Of a stretch of DNA of 64,000 bases, positions 26,670-34,422 are shown piece after piece (position 1 is the first letter of the stretch; each line of letters opens with the position of its first letter). A program made the translations under genes and the position numbers. Origin of the DNA: Winogradskyella ludwigii (GTDB taxonomy: Bacteria; Bacteroidota; Bacteroidia; Flavobacteriales; Flavobacteriaceae); assembly GCF_013403985.1 (NCBI RefSeq), contig NZ_JABFDF010000006.1:62001-126000 (forward strand). The letters are read 5' to 3'. Under the pieces are notes generated by a model. The model saw only the letters and a program-made list of their open reading frames with translations, did no database searches and was not told where the DNA came from.

Positions 26670-26677
26670 CAAAGGTA
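26670..26677 (-). promoter_or_regulatory. -7 box (TACCTTTG) of the ResB-CcsA gene
   Basis: Exact TAnnTTTG match on the minus strand, followed by CA as is common in this phylum, 25 bases before the start codon. The -33 element is degenerate (TTTC at slightly short spacing). Confidence 0.6.
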
Positions 26678-26746
26678 TGGTTTTTTAGTGATTTGAAAAT
26701 TAGATTAAATTGCCAAAACATGTTAAAATTACACGTATTAAGTAAC

Positions 26747-27196
26747 CTATTTACCCATGCTAGACTTAAGCATTTTGTTTTGCTCTTCCATTAACACTTT
26801 TAAATCTGATAATAACTGAATATCTTTTGGTGTAACTACCGTTTTATCATCTGTATCTTGTGCTTTATTTCGAAGTCTGTTCATGAATTTTACAATGATA
26901 AAAACTGTAAACCCTATAATAATGAAGTCTAAAAACACTTCAGAAAGTTTTCCGTAAGCTACAGCAACTTCACTTGTAGTAATTTCTCCAGTAGCATCTA
27001 TAATGGCATCTCTTAAAACCAGTTTCTTATCCCCTAAATTTACATCGTCTGTTAATAAAGATAAAGGTGGTAAAAGCACTTGTTTTGCCAAGACATCAAT
27101 TACCTTATTAAATGCAGCTCCAATGATAATACCAATGGCCATATCCATCATATTTCCTTTGACTGCAAATTCTTTAAATTCTGTAAGTAGTTTCAT
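26747..27196 (-). CDS. mscL: Large-conductance mechanosensitive channel MscL
   Basis: The 149-residue inner-membrane protein opens under membrane tension in osmotic downshock. The N-terminal helix (LTEFKEFAVKGNMMDMAIGIIIGAAF) and TM1 match the family signature; TM2 is about 91-109 and is followed by a cytoplasmic helix. Length is typical. It lies between the globin and the cytochrome assembly genes, 53 bp after the globin stop and 102 bp before the next gene, so it may be read with the globin gene. Confidence 0.96.
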   Translation of the reverse strand: MKLLTEFKEFAVKGNMMDMAIGIIIGAAFNKVIDVLAKQVLLPPLSLLTDDVNLGDKKLVLRDAIIDATGEITTSEVAVAYGKLSEVFLDFIIIGFTVFIIVKFMNRLRNKAQDTDDKTVVTPKDIQLLSDLKVLMEEQNKMLKSSMGK

Positions 27197-27249
27197 TTAT
27201 CTGTTGGTTTAGGTTTTAAAAGTCAATAATTTTTGAAGTAGGTTGCGTT

Positions 27250-27642
27250 TTAATCTTTATTTCTAGCAGCAAAAATATTCATATACATAAATGTGCCCAT
27301 TTTACGCGCGCGACGTTTGGCATTTTCGGCATAGTCTCCTTCAAATAATTCGTCTATAGTTTGAAACCATAAGTTTAACCAAATTCCAAAATGTAGCTCT
27401 GTAATACTATGATTAAAGGCTTTATCTACTCTAGTGTGCGCTTCTAATGGGTTGCCATGAAATTTAGTTTTTAGAAACAAACTCGATTCCCAAAAGGTAG
27501 TTAAATGCTCTAAATGGGCTTCCCAATCTGTTATGGTTTCATTGAAAAATGGTCCTAGTTTTTCGTCTTTCCTAACTTTATCGTAAAATTTGGAAACTAA
27601 CTGAAAAACATCTTCTCTAGTTTTTATGTCTTTTTTGTTCAT
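27250..27642 (-). CDS. Group III truncated haemoglobin
   Basis: The 130-residue protein fits the group III truncated globins: LVSKFYDKVRKDEKLGPFF at the N-terminus, WEAHLEHLTTFWESSLF in the distal region, and the proximal His in LEAHTRVDKAFN. Group III lacks the glycine motifs of groups I and II, as here. These small haem proteins bind oxygen or NO; the role here is unknown. It is divergent from the DUF2520 gene with only 69 bp between starts, and a -7 box lies just before its ATG. Confidence 0.9.
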   Translation of the reverse strand: MNKKDIKTREDVFQLVSKFYDKVRKDEKLGPFFNETITDWEAHLEHLTTFWESSLFLKTKFHGNPLEAHTRVDKAFNHSITELHFGIWLNLWFQTIDELFEGDYAENAKRRARKMGTFMYMNIFAARNKD

Positions 27643-27647
27643 TGATT

Positions 27648-27655
27648 CAAAGTTA
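27648..27655 (-). promoter_or_regulatory. -7 box (TAACTTTG) of the globin gene, close to the start codon
   Basis: Exact TAnnTTTG match on the minus strand, only 5 bases before the ATG, which would give a leaderless or nearly leaderless mRNA. No TTTG at -33. Confidence 0.4.
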
Positions 27656-27680
27656 TTCTTTTAATCGCTTTCTTGTGATT

Positions 27681-27699
27681 CTAAGATAAGAAATCTTAG
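27681..27699. repeat. Inverted repeat CTAAGAT-N5-ATCTTAG in the globin/DUF2520 divergent region
   Basis: Perfect 7-bp arms are placed between the two divergent starts and abut a -7-like TATTTTTA at 27700-27707 on the + strand. It is a candidate operator; no regulator is assigned. Confidence 0.45.
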
Positions 27700-27711
27700 T
27701 ATTTTTACAGC

Positions 27712-28509
27712 ATGATATCAGTTGTATTACTAGGTGCTGGCAATGTAGCCACACATTTATATAAAGCATTTTTAAATTCGGAAACCGTTTCGGTTACCCA
27801 ATGGTATAATCGTACGCGAGCTTCTATTTCGTCTTATGCGAATGCTGTTGACATAACGGATTCGTTAGATGAGTTAAAAACTGCAGACATTTACATCATG
27901 GCAGTTAGCGATGATAGCATTGCACAATTATCTTCAGACTTACCATTTACAAACCGATTGGTTGTACATACCTCTGGAAGTGTTGCTATGCACGATTTAA
28001 ATAAGAAAAACAAAATTGGTGTATTCTACCCTTTGCAAACCTTTACTAAAGACGCAGATATTGATTTTACCGAAGTCCCAATCTGTATTGAAGTCTATGA
28101 AAAAGAGAATCTTCAGCTTTTAAAAGATTTAGCAAAAGCTGTAGGTTGCAAACCTCATAAAATCACGACAGAGCAACGACAAACACTTCATCTTGCGGCC
28201 GTTTTTGTAAATAATTTTACGAATCAACTCTATAGGATTGGTCATGAAATTTGTGAAACAAAGAATATAGAATTCGAAATTTTACACCCTTTAATAGAGG
28301 AAACGGCAAAGAAAATTCAGCAGATGTCTCCTTTTATGGCACAAACAGGTCCTGCAAAACGGAATGATAAAAAAACCATAAAGCGACAGTTAAAGTTAAT
28401 TGAAAAGGAAGAGCACGAAACCATTTATAAAATGCTAACCTCTTCTATTAAAAAGACGCATAATGTTTCAACCTTTAAACCAAGAAAGGATAAAGCAAAA
28501 ACCAACTAA
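27712..28509 (+). CDS. Rossmann-fold protein with DUF2520 domain
   Basis: The 265-residue protein begins with a dinucleotide-binding pattern (LLGAGNVATHL) like NADP-dependent F420 reductase or prephenate dehydrogenase-like proteins. DUF2520 follows (about 130-250) with LAAVFVNNFTNQLY and TGPAKRND. The family is widespread and uncharacterised biochemically. It heads an operon with the HAD phosphatase, a small membrane protein, UbiA and Maf genes (gaps of 1-14 bp). Confidence 0.88.
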   Translation: MISVVLLGAGNVATHLYKAFLNSETVSVTQWYNRTRASISSYANAVDITDSLDELKTADIYIMAVSDDSIAQLSSDLPFTNRLVVHTSGSVAMHDLNKKNKIGVFYPLQTFTKDADIDFTEVPICIEVYEKENLQLLKDLAKAVGCKPHKITTEQRQTLHLAAVFVNNFTNQLYRIGHEICETKNIEFEILHPLIEETAKKIQQMSPFMAQTGPAKRNDKKTIKRQLKLIEKEEHETIYKMLTSSIKKTHNVSTFKPRKDKAKTN

Positions 28510-28523
28510 AAGTAAAACAACCA

Positions 28524-29057
28524 ATGAACGACGATAAAAGCTACAAAGAATATTTAGCAGACATTACTACCTTTATTTTTGATGTAGATGGTGTTTTAAC
28601 CGACGGAACCATTACAGTTACTACAGATGGCGAAATGCTAAGAACCATGAATATTAAAGACGGCTTTGCACTAAAAACAGCTATTGATGCTGGTTTTAAT
28701 TTGTGTATTATTTCTGGTGGTTCTAATGAAGGTGTGCGTAAACGTTTAGCTGCTTTAGGTATAAAAGATATTTTTTTAGGTGCTCACAATAAAATTGAGC
28801 AATTAAATACCTACTTAGATCAGCACCAAGTTTCTAAATCTCAAGTCTTATATATGGGAGATGATATCCCTGATTATCCTGTAATGAAATTGGTTGGTTT
28901 ACCGTGTTGTCCACAAGATGCAGTACCGGAGATTAAAGCGGTTTCAAAATATATTTCACATAAAAATGGTGGAAAAGGTGCTGTTAGAGATATTATTGAA
29001 CAAGTATTAAAAGTTCAGGACAAATGGAATGGTAACTTTAATGCTAAATACGATTAA
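28524..29057 (+). CDS. HAD-type KdsC-like phosphatase
   Basis: The 177-residue HAD hydrolase has DVDGVLTDG (nucleophile Asp near residue 20), then SGGSNEGVRKR (motif II), and MGDDIPDYPVM (motif IV). The absence of a cap domain and its size match 3-deoxy-D-manno-octulosonate-8-phosphate phosphatase KdsC, which supplies Kdo for LPS. Related cap-less HADs with other substrates exist, so the substrate is likely but not proven. It lies 14 bp after the DUF2520 gene. Confidence 0.85.
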   Translation: MNDDKSYKEYLADITTFIFDVDGVLTDGTITVTTDGEMLRTMNIKDGFALKTAIDAGFNLCIISGGSNEGVRKRLAALGIKDIFLGAHNKIEQLNTYLDQHQVSKSQVLYMGDDIPDYPVMKLVGLPCCPQDAVPEIKAVSKYISHKNGGKGAVRDIIEQVLKVQDKWNGNFNAKYD

Positions 29058-29063
29058 TTAAAC

Positions 29064-29375
29064 ATGTCAGGCAGAAGAAGACATAGTACAGGTTTTGGTT
29101 ATATTGGTTTTGGTAACAGCCAAGCTACCTTTAATCAAAAATCATCGTCTCCATTTTCTAAATACAAAGAGAAATTGGATAACGAAGCGCATCTGCACTA
29201 CAAAATGCACTTTTTGCATAAAGATTTATCCAAAGAAGATAAGCAAAAAATTAAAGATAACATTCGGCTACAAGAGCGTAAACTTTTAAAGAAAACAGCA
29301 ATTATTAGTATCATTGTATTTTTTATGGTTGCTTATGTTGCCTATTATCTAATAACTAAAATATTATCACACTAA
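29064..29375 (+). CDS. Small single-pass membrane protein of unknown function
   Basis: The 103-residue product is not recognised. It has a basic, Ser-rich N-terminus (MSGRRRHSTGFGY), a charged helical middle, and one membrane helix near the C-terminus (about 78-98). It is packed between the HAD and UbiA genes (6-bp and 8-bp gaps), which supports it as a real gene; other frames here are not conserved-looking. Confidence 0.75.
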   Translation: MSGRRRHSTGFGYIGFGNSQATFNQKSSSPFSKYKEKLDNEAHLHYKMHFLHKDLSKEDKQKIKDNIRLQERKLLKKTAIISIIVFFMVAYVAYYLITKILSH

Positions 29376-29383
29376 TTCCTTTA

Positions 29384-30313
29384 ATGATTCACGTTCTAAA
29401 TTTAATCCGTTGGAAAAATCTACTAATGATTGCATTTACGCAATACTTAGTAAAATATGCCCTTTTATTACCTTTTCGCGAAAGTCATAGTGTTTTAGTT
29501 ACACTTAGCGATTTCCACTTTTTCCTTTTGGTTTTAGCAACCGTTTTAATTGCTGCAGGAGGCTATGTTATTAACGATGTCTATGATGTTGAAACTGATA
29601 GAATTAATAAGCCAGAGAAACTCATTATAAATAAATATATTTCTGAGAAGAATGCGTCTACCCTATTTATTATTCTTAATATTATAGGAGTTGGTATTGG
29701 ATTTTATCTCGCTAATGGCATTGGTAAATCTGCATTTTTCAGCATCTTTTTTATCGCCTCTGCGTTACTCTATATTTACTCATCGTCTTTAAAACAAATT
29801 CCTGTTGTTGGTAATGTTGTGGTTTCAATAGTTGTTGCTTTAAGTATTTTATTAGTTGGTCTTTTTGAATTAGTTCCTGCTATGAATTTCTATAATAAAG
29901 CGATACAAACTACCTTTTTAAAAATTATTATAGATTATGCTGTGTTTGCTTTTATGATTAATTTGGTAAGAGAAATGGTTAAGGATCTCGAAGATATTGA
30001 GGGAGACCAACAAGCCGAAATCCAAACACTTCCTGTTCTTTTAGGAAGAGAACGTGCCAACAAAATAGTATTCTTTACTTCGCTAGTTCCTATTCTTTTT
30101 ATAACTTATTACGTGGTTACGTATTTATTTAAACAACAACTAGTCGTTGGTTATTTCTTAATCTTGGTTATTGCTCCTTTAATTTATGTCAGTATAAAAT
30201 TACTTGGTGCTAAAGAAAAAACAGATTACAAACACATCAGTCTAATTTTAAAATTAGTGATGCTTACAGGTATGCTCTCCTTATTACTCTATAAATTTAT
30301 AATTCTGAATTAA
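29384..30313 (+). CDS. UbiA-family geranylgeranylglycerol-phosphate geranylgeranyltransferase-type prenyltransferase
   Basis: The 309-residue membrane enzyme has eight or nine helices and the two Asp-rich UbiA motifs: NDVYDVETDRINKP and DLEDIEGDQ. In Bacteroidota this UbiA group is annotated as digeranylgeranylglyceryl phosphate synthase-like, transferring a prenyl chain to a lipid or aromatic acceptor. The acceptor is not known here. It lies in an operon with Maf 2 bp downstream. Confidence 0.82.
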   Translation: MIHVLNLIRWKNLLMIAFTQYLVKYALLLPFRESHSVLVTLSDFHFFLLVLATVLIAAGGYVINDVYDVETDRINKPEKLIINKYISEKNASTLFIILNIIGVGIGFYLANGIGKSAFFSIFFIASALLYIYSSSLKQIPVVGNVVVSIVVALSILLVGLFELVPAMNFYNKAIQTTFLKIIIDYAVFAFMINLVREMVKDLEDIEGDQQAEIQTLPVLLGRERANKIVFFTSLVPILFITYYVVTYLFKQQLVVGYFLILVIAPLIYVSIKLLGAKEKTDYKHISLILKLVMLTGMLSLLLYKFIILN

Positions 30314-30314
30314 A

Positions 30315-30908
30315 ATGCTAAACGATAAGCTTAAAGATTTTCATATTATTTTGGCTTCGGCATCTCCACGTCGTCATGCTTTTTTAAAAACTATGAATTT
30401 GGATTTCGATATTCAACTTAAACCTGTTGAAGAAATCTATCCTGATTATTTAAAAAGTTTTGAAATCACAGATTATTTAGCAAAATTAAAAGCAGAACCT
30501 TTTATAGAAAACCTTCAAAATAAAGACATTTTAATTACTAGTGATACTATTGTTTGGCTTGATAATACTGCAATTGGCAAACCAAAAGATGAAGCCGATG
30601 CTTTTAAAATGATTAAATCGTTAAGCAATAAAACTCACGAGGTTGTTACCTCTATCTGTTTCACATTAAAATCTGAACAGCGCCTCGTTAATACCATAAC
30701 CAAAGTGACGTTTAAAAGTTTAACAGATGAAGAAATTCAGTATTACGTTAACACCTTTAAACCATTAGACAAAGCAGGTGCCTATGGCATACAAGAATGG
30801 ATTGGTGCTATCGGAATTACATCTATCGAAGGCTCTTACAATAACGTTGTTGGCTTGCCCACACATTTACTTTACGAAACGTTAAATAACATTGCCAAAG
30901 GTGTTTAA
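30315..30908 (+). CDS. maf: Maf family nucleotide pyrophosphatase
   Basis: The 197-residue protein starts with the Maf signature LASASPRR. It has TSDTIVWLD in the middle and DKAGAYGIQEW near residue 155, and ends with VGLPTHLL. Maf proteins hydrolyse non-canonical or selected nucleoside triphosphates (dTTP/UTP) and can restrain cell division. It is the last gene of the 27712-30908 operon. Confidence 0.93.
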   Translation: MLNDKLKDFHIILASASPRRHAFLKTMNLDFDIQLKPVEEIYPDYLKSFEITDYLAKLKAEPFIENLQNKDILITSDTIVWLDNTAIGKPKDEADAFKMIKSLSNKTHEVVTSICFTLKSEQRLVNTITKVTFKSLTDEEIQYYVNTFKPLDKAGAYGIQEWIGAIGITSIEGSYNNVVGLPTHLLYETLNNIAKGV

Positions 30909-31051
30909 GACCTTAACTTTGCCTTATTAAATTTAATAACGTTTATTTAGTCAATCGTGATTCTAGCATAGTAACAAATTGAAACACAACCACAGTTTCA
31001 ACTACAAACTATAATTCAGAATATTGACTCCAAACATAAACCAATGACATT

Positions 31052-31993
31052 ATGATAAGACAATTTAAAAGTACTGTAATTTTAGCCATAGGTATCGTTA
31101 GCCTTTCAGTTTTAAACTCTTGTGCAAAGAACACCGAAAAAGCACCAGAAACTTTGGCCCTTTCAGAATCTAAACCAGAAGTAATTGCACCAAAAAAAGC
31201 CTTATCACAAGAATTTAAAGATTATTGGTATAACGGAGACGCAGAAATAACAACTTACAAATTAGAACAAGCACGTTATGGTGAAATCCGAGAAGGCAAG
31301 GCTGTATTGGTCTTTGTAACCGAAGATTTTTTACCTGATGCACAAGTAAAAGCAGATAATTATAACCAGACTAATATTCCGGTTTTAAAAGTTAATGCGA
31401 CTAAGAATTTTAACACCGGTATTTATCCGTATTCTATAATGCAGAGTACCTTTTATCCTGTTGCAGACAATCAAAATGCTTTAAAGATTTCGATTTCTGT
31501 GCAAGAATGGTGTGGCCAAACCTATATGCAACTTAACAATCGTGAAGATTTTGAAATACAATCGCACTCTTACTTTCAAGGTCAAGCTGATCAAGAATTT
31601 AAAATAGAAAAAGGATTAACTGAAAATGAATTGTGGGCTAAATTAAGAATCAACCCAAAACGTCTTCCTGTTGGTCAATTAGATATTATTCCTGCTATAG
31701 AACATATTAGATTAAATCACGAAGAATTCAAACCTCTTAAGGCTTTTGCTAGTTTAGAAAGCAACAGTTACACCTTGTCTTATGAAGATTCTAATCGTAC
31801 TTTAAAAATAAATTTTAATCCTGAATTCCCTTATAATATTCTAGGTTGGGAAGAAACTACAACCAGTGGTTATGGTGATTCTAAAAAAACATTAACCACC
31901 AAAGCAACAAAGTTAGAAAGCATTAAATCTGACTATTGGAACAAAAAAAGTATTGCAGACGAATCGCTTAGAGAAACTTTAAAATTACAATAG
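31052..31993 (+). CDS. Lipoprotein of unknown function
   Basis: The 313-residue product has a lipobox SVLNSC (Cys24) and then a soluble, mostly beta-rich domain. It contains an aromatic-rich section (EFKDYWYNGDAEITTYKLEQARYGE) and a WCGQTY motif. It is not a Maf protein although close homologues are sometimes labelled septum inhibitor Maf, perhaps because they lie next to maf. It is 143 bp downstream of maf with its own upstream region. No function is assigned. Confidence 0.8.
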   Translation: MIRQFKSTVILAIGIVSLSVLNSCAKNTEKAPETLALSESKPEVIAPKKALSQEFKDYWYNGDAEITTYKLEQARYGEIREGKAVLVFVTEDFLPDAQVKADNYNQTNIPVLKVNATKNFNTGIYPYSIMQSTFYPVADNQNALKISISVQEWCGQTYMQLNNREDFEIQSHSYFQGQADQEFKIEKGLTENELWAKLRINPKRLPVGQLDIIPAIEHIRLNHEEFKPLKAFASLESNSYTLSYEDSNRTLKINFNPEFPYNILGWEETTTSGYGDSKKTLTTKATKLESIKSDYWNKKSIADESLRETLKLQ

Positions 31994-32013
31994 TAATTTT
32001 ATGGAATGTCTAC

Positions 32014-32021
32014 TATATTTG
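32014..32021 (+). promoter_or_regulatory. -7 box (TATATTTG) that decides the mscS start
   Basis: Exact TAnnTTTG match 21 bases before the ATG at 32042. It lies inside the longer frame that begins at 32006, so an mRNA from this promoter could not use that upstream ATG. No TTTG is seen at -33. Confidence 0.55.
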
Positions 32022-32041
32022 TAGTACACAAAAAGCTTAAT

Positions 32042-32575
32042 ATGAGCGTTTATTTCTCTAATTACCAAGACGAGATTATTAATACTATAATTTTACTAAT
32101 TATTTTATTTATAATTAGATCTATTATAGTAATTACTGTAAAGAAAATTGGAAAAAAAAGTGGTACAACTGAAGCTCGTGCTGGTTTAATAGGTCGTTAT
32201 GCTACTGTAACTTTAGTGCTTATTGCTATTCTGATTGAAGTCTTTATTCTAGGAGCTAAAACGGCTGATGTTACGCTAGTGTTTTCATCTGTATTTGCTG
32301 TAATTGGTGTCGCTCTTTTTGCCATATGGTCTATTTTAAGTAATGTTACATCTGGTGTAATTATGTTTTTCTCTTTCCCATATAAGGTGGGAGATAAAAT
32401 TAGAATTCACGACAAAGACTTCCCTATAGACGCCATTATCGAGGATATTAGAGCATTTCAAATTCATCTTAGAGACGATTATGGTAACTTAGTTACCTAC
32501 CCTAACAATCTTATTCTTCAAAAAGCTGTAACTTTATTGCAAAAGGATGCACTGGATGATACCAGTATTTTATAA
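32042..32575 (+). CDS. MscS-family mechanosensitive ion channel, small form
   Basis: The protein is 177 residues from the chosen start (MSVYFSNYQ). It has two or three membrane helices and an MscS core: the pore helix region AVIGVALFAIWSILSNVTSGVIMFF and the beta domain PYKVGDKIRI, followed by DDYGNLVTYPNNLI. It lacks the long C-terminal cage of E. coli MscS. A frame start 12 codons earlier (32006) is rejected because a promoter box lies between the two. It precedes corA by 3 bp, so the two are co-transcribed. Confidence 0.88.
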   Translation: MSVYFSNYQDEIINTIILLIILFIIRSIIVITVKKIGKKSGTTEARAGLIGRYATVTLVLIAILIEVFILGAKTADVTLVFSSVFAVIGVALFAIWSILSNVTSGVIMFFSFPYKVGDKIRIHDKDFPIDAIIEDIRAFQIHLRDDYGNLVTYPNNLILQKAVTLLQKDALDDTSIL

Positions 32576-32578
32576 AGG

Positions 32579-33655
32579 ATGAAGAAAAGAACAAAAAAAC
32601 GCACACAAGATTTCAAAAAACATATTGGTCAGGTTCCTGGCACTTTAGTTTATACAGGAAAAAAATCAGATAAAGATTTTCACGTAGAATGTTTCGATTT
32701 CACCAAAGAATTTATAACAGAATCTGTTCTCTTAAATATTGAAGATGCGGTTAATTATAAACTTACCGATTCTGTAACATGGATAAACGTCGATGGATTA
32801 AAGCATATTGAGCAAATTGAAAATATCGGAAAACAATATGATCTTCACCCACTTGTACTAGAAGATATTGTAAACACCTCGCAACGTCCAAAAATAGATG
32901 AATACGAAGGCTACATTTTTATTGTACTAAAAATGCTTTATTATGATGCCGATGAAAACATTGTTATCGAGCAAGTGAGTTTTGTCCTCGGTAAAAATTA
33001 CGTGCTTACCTTCCAAGAATCCGAAGGTGATGTTTTTGACACTATAAGAGAACGATTACGTTTAGCTAACGGAAGAATTAGAGGTCTGAAATCTGATTAT
33101 TTAATGTATGCCCTTATTGACGCTGTGGTAGATAACTACTTTAGTATCATAGAGGTACTTGGTAATAAAATTGAGGATTTAGAAACAGAACTATTTGCAG
33201 GACAAGCCAGAGATAACATTAGTATTGAAGTGCAGCAACTAAAGCGTGAAATCTTAAAAGTGAGACGTGCTATTTTTCCGCTTCGAGAAATTATAAACCG
33301 CATAGAGAAAGCAGAGCACCCTTTAATCCTTAAACGCACAATAACCTACTATAGAGACATTTATGATCATTTAATTCAGGTATCAGAAAATATAGATATT
33401 TACCGCGAAATGATCTGGAGTTTAATGGACATGTACATGACAACCATTAGCAACCGCATGAACGAAGTAATGAAAGTCCTTACAATTATGTCTTCAATTT
33501 TTATTCCTTTAACTTTTCTTGCTGGTATCTACGGAATGAATTTTGAGTTTATCCCAGAACTTAGATACAGATATGGTTATTTTGTTCTTTTAGGAGTGAT
33601 GCTGGTAATGTTTATAGCATTGGTGTTTTATTTTAAACGTAAAAAATGGTTATAG
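32579..33655 (+). CDS. corA: CorA magnesium/cobalt transport protein
   Basis: The 358-residue protein is a pentameric inner-membrane channel for Mg2+. The N-terminal domain is cytoplasmic; two helices lie at the C-terminus with the selectivity signature YGMNFEFIPE between them (about 317-326). VNVDGL and DIVNTSQRPKID are typical of the cytoplasmic part. It follows mscS by 3 bp, giving an osmotic/ionic transport pair. A further membrane-protein gene starts 19 bp downstream. Confidence 0.95.
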   Translation: MKKRTKKRTQDFKKHIGQVPGTLVYTGKKSDKDFHVECFDFTKEFITESVLLNIEDAVNYKLTDSVTWINVDGLKHIEQIENIGKQYDLHPLVLEDIVNTSQRPKIDEYEGYIFIVLKMLYYDADENIVIEQVSFVLGKNYVLTFQESEGDVFDTIRERLRLANGRIRGLKSDYLMYALIDAVVDNYFSIIEVLGNKIEDLETELFAGQARDNISIEVQQLKREILKVRRAIFPLREIINRIEKAEHPLILKRTITYYRDIYDHLIQVSENIDIYREMIWSLMDMYMTTISNRMNEVMKVLTIMSSIFIPLTFLAGIYGMNFEFIPELRYRYGYFVLLGVMLVMFIALVFYFKRKKWL

Positions 33656-33674
33656 GTAATAAATCTTAATAAAA

Positions 33675-34364
33675 ATGATGACTAGACAAGAACACCTAAG
33701 GTTTTGTAAAAATTGTACTAACCGTGATATGGACCTTAAAGTTGGCCTCATTTGCAAACTTACAGGTGAAATAGCTGATTTTGAAAACGAATGCCCTTCT
33801 TATACAATAGACGAAGTTTCAGTCGCTCGGATGGATAATGAAGAACCAGTGGAACGTCACCAAATCACAGGGCAGTTATCTGAAAGGAATTTACAAGAAC
33901 TAAAAAAAGAACAAAGTTTACCAGCCGCTATATTTGTGGGTATATTCATAGGCATTTTAGCTGCAATAGGTTGGGCAATACTAACAGTTCTTACAGGTAT
34001 GCAAATAGGATTAGTCGCCATAGCTATTGGTGCTGCTGTTGGACTAGGAATAGGTCATTTTGGTAAAGGTTTAGATTCTATTTTTGGTATTTGTGGTGCC
34101 ATTATCGCTGTTTTTAGTTGTGTTTTAGGAAACTTTCTTAGTATTATTGGTTTTGTCGCTAATGCAGAAAATTATGGTTATTTTGAAACACTACTCTACT
34201 TCGATTATTCGTATACTTTTGAAGTCCTCAAAGAATCTGCAAGTGTCATGGATTTTTTCTTTTATGCCATTGCTGCAGCTGAAGGTTATAAGTTTTCGTT
34301 TAGAAAAATCACAGAGAAAGAGCTTCACGATTTAGAAAACAATAAACAGTTAAACAAAACCTAA
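33675..34364 (+). CDS. Four-helix membrane protein with N-terminal cysteine cluster
   Basis: The 229-residue protein is not assigned to a characterised family. The first 45 residues contain four cysteines (CKNC, LIC, ECP) that could form a small zinc site. After a polar linker it has membrane segments near 83-103, 105-125, 132-158 and 193-210. It follows corA by 19 bp, so may be in its operon. Function unknown. Confidence 0.75.
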   Translation: MMTRQEHLRFCKNCTNRDMDLKVGLICKLTGEIADFENECPSYTIDEVSVARMDNEEPVERHQITGQLSERNLQELKKEQSLPAAIFVGIFIGILAAIGWAILTVLTGMQIGLVAIAIGAAVGLGIGHFGKGLDSIFGICGAIIAVFSCVLGNFLSIIGFVANAENYGYFETLLYFDYSYTFEVLKESASVMDFFFYAIAAAEGYKFSFRKITEKELHDLENNKQLNKT

Positions 34365-34380
34365 AAAAAGGTCGAAAACT

Positions 34381-34409
34381 AGTAACTTTTCTATATTTGA
34401 AAAGTAACT
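34381..34409. repeat. Imperfect palindrome around the PIG-L gene -7 box
   Basis: Arms AGTAACTTTT and AAAAGTAACT (one mismatch in 10) flank CTATATTTG, so the -7 element TATATTTG is inside the symmetric site. Confidence 0.4.
34392..34399 (+). promoter_or_regulatory. -7 box (TATATTTG) of the PIG-L deacetylase gene
   Basis: Exact TAnnTTTG match, 23 bases before the start codon. The -33 element is not clear. Confidence 0.5.
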
Positions 34410-34422
34410 AACTTAGAACCTC

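Noticed and set aside
29095-29289. Alternative 64-codon ORF overlapping the small membrane protein gene
   Set aside because: It lies in another frame with no start context; the 103-residue frame fits the operon spacing and has a membrane helix.
32006-32041. Upstream start of mscS
   Set aside because: A -7 box lies between this ATG and the next one at 32042, and the first 12 codons are not membrane-like or conserved-looking.
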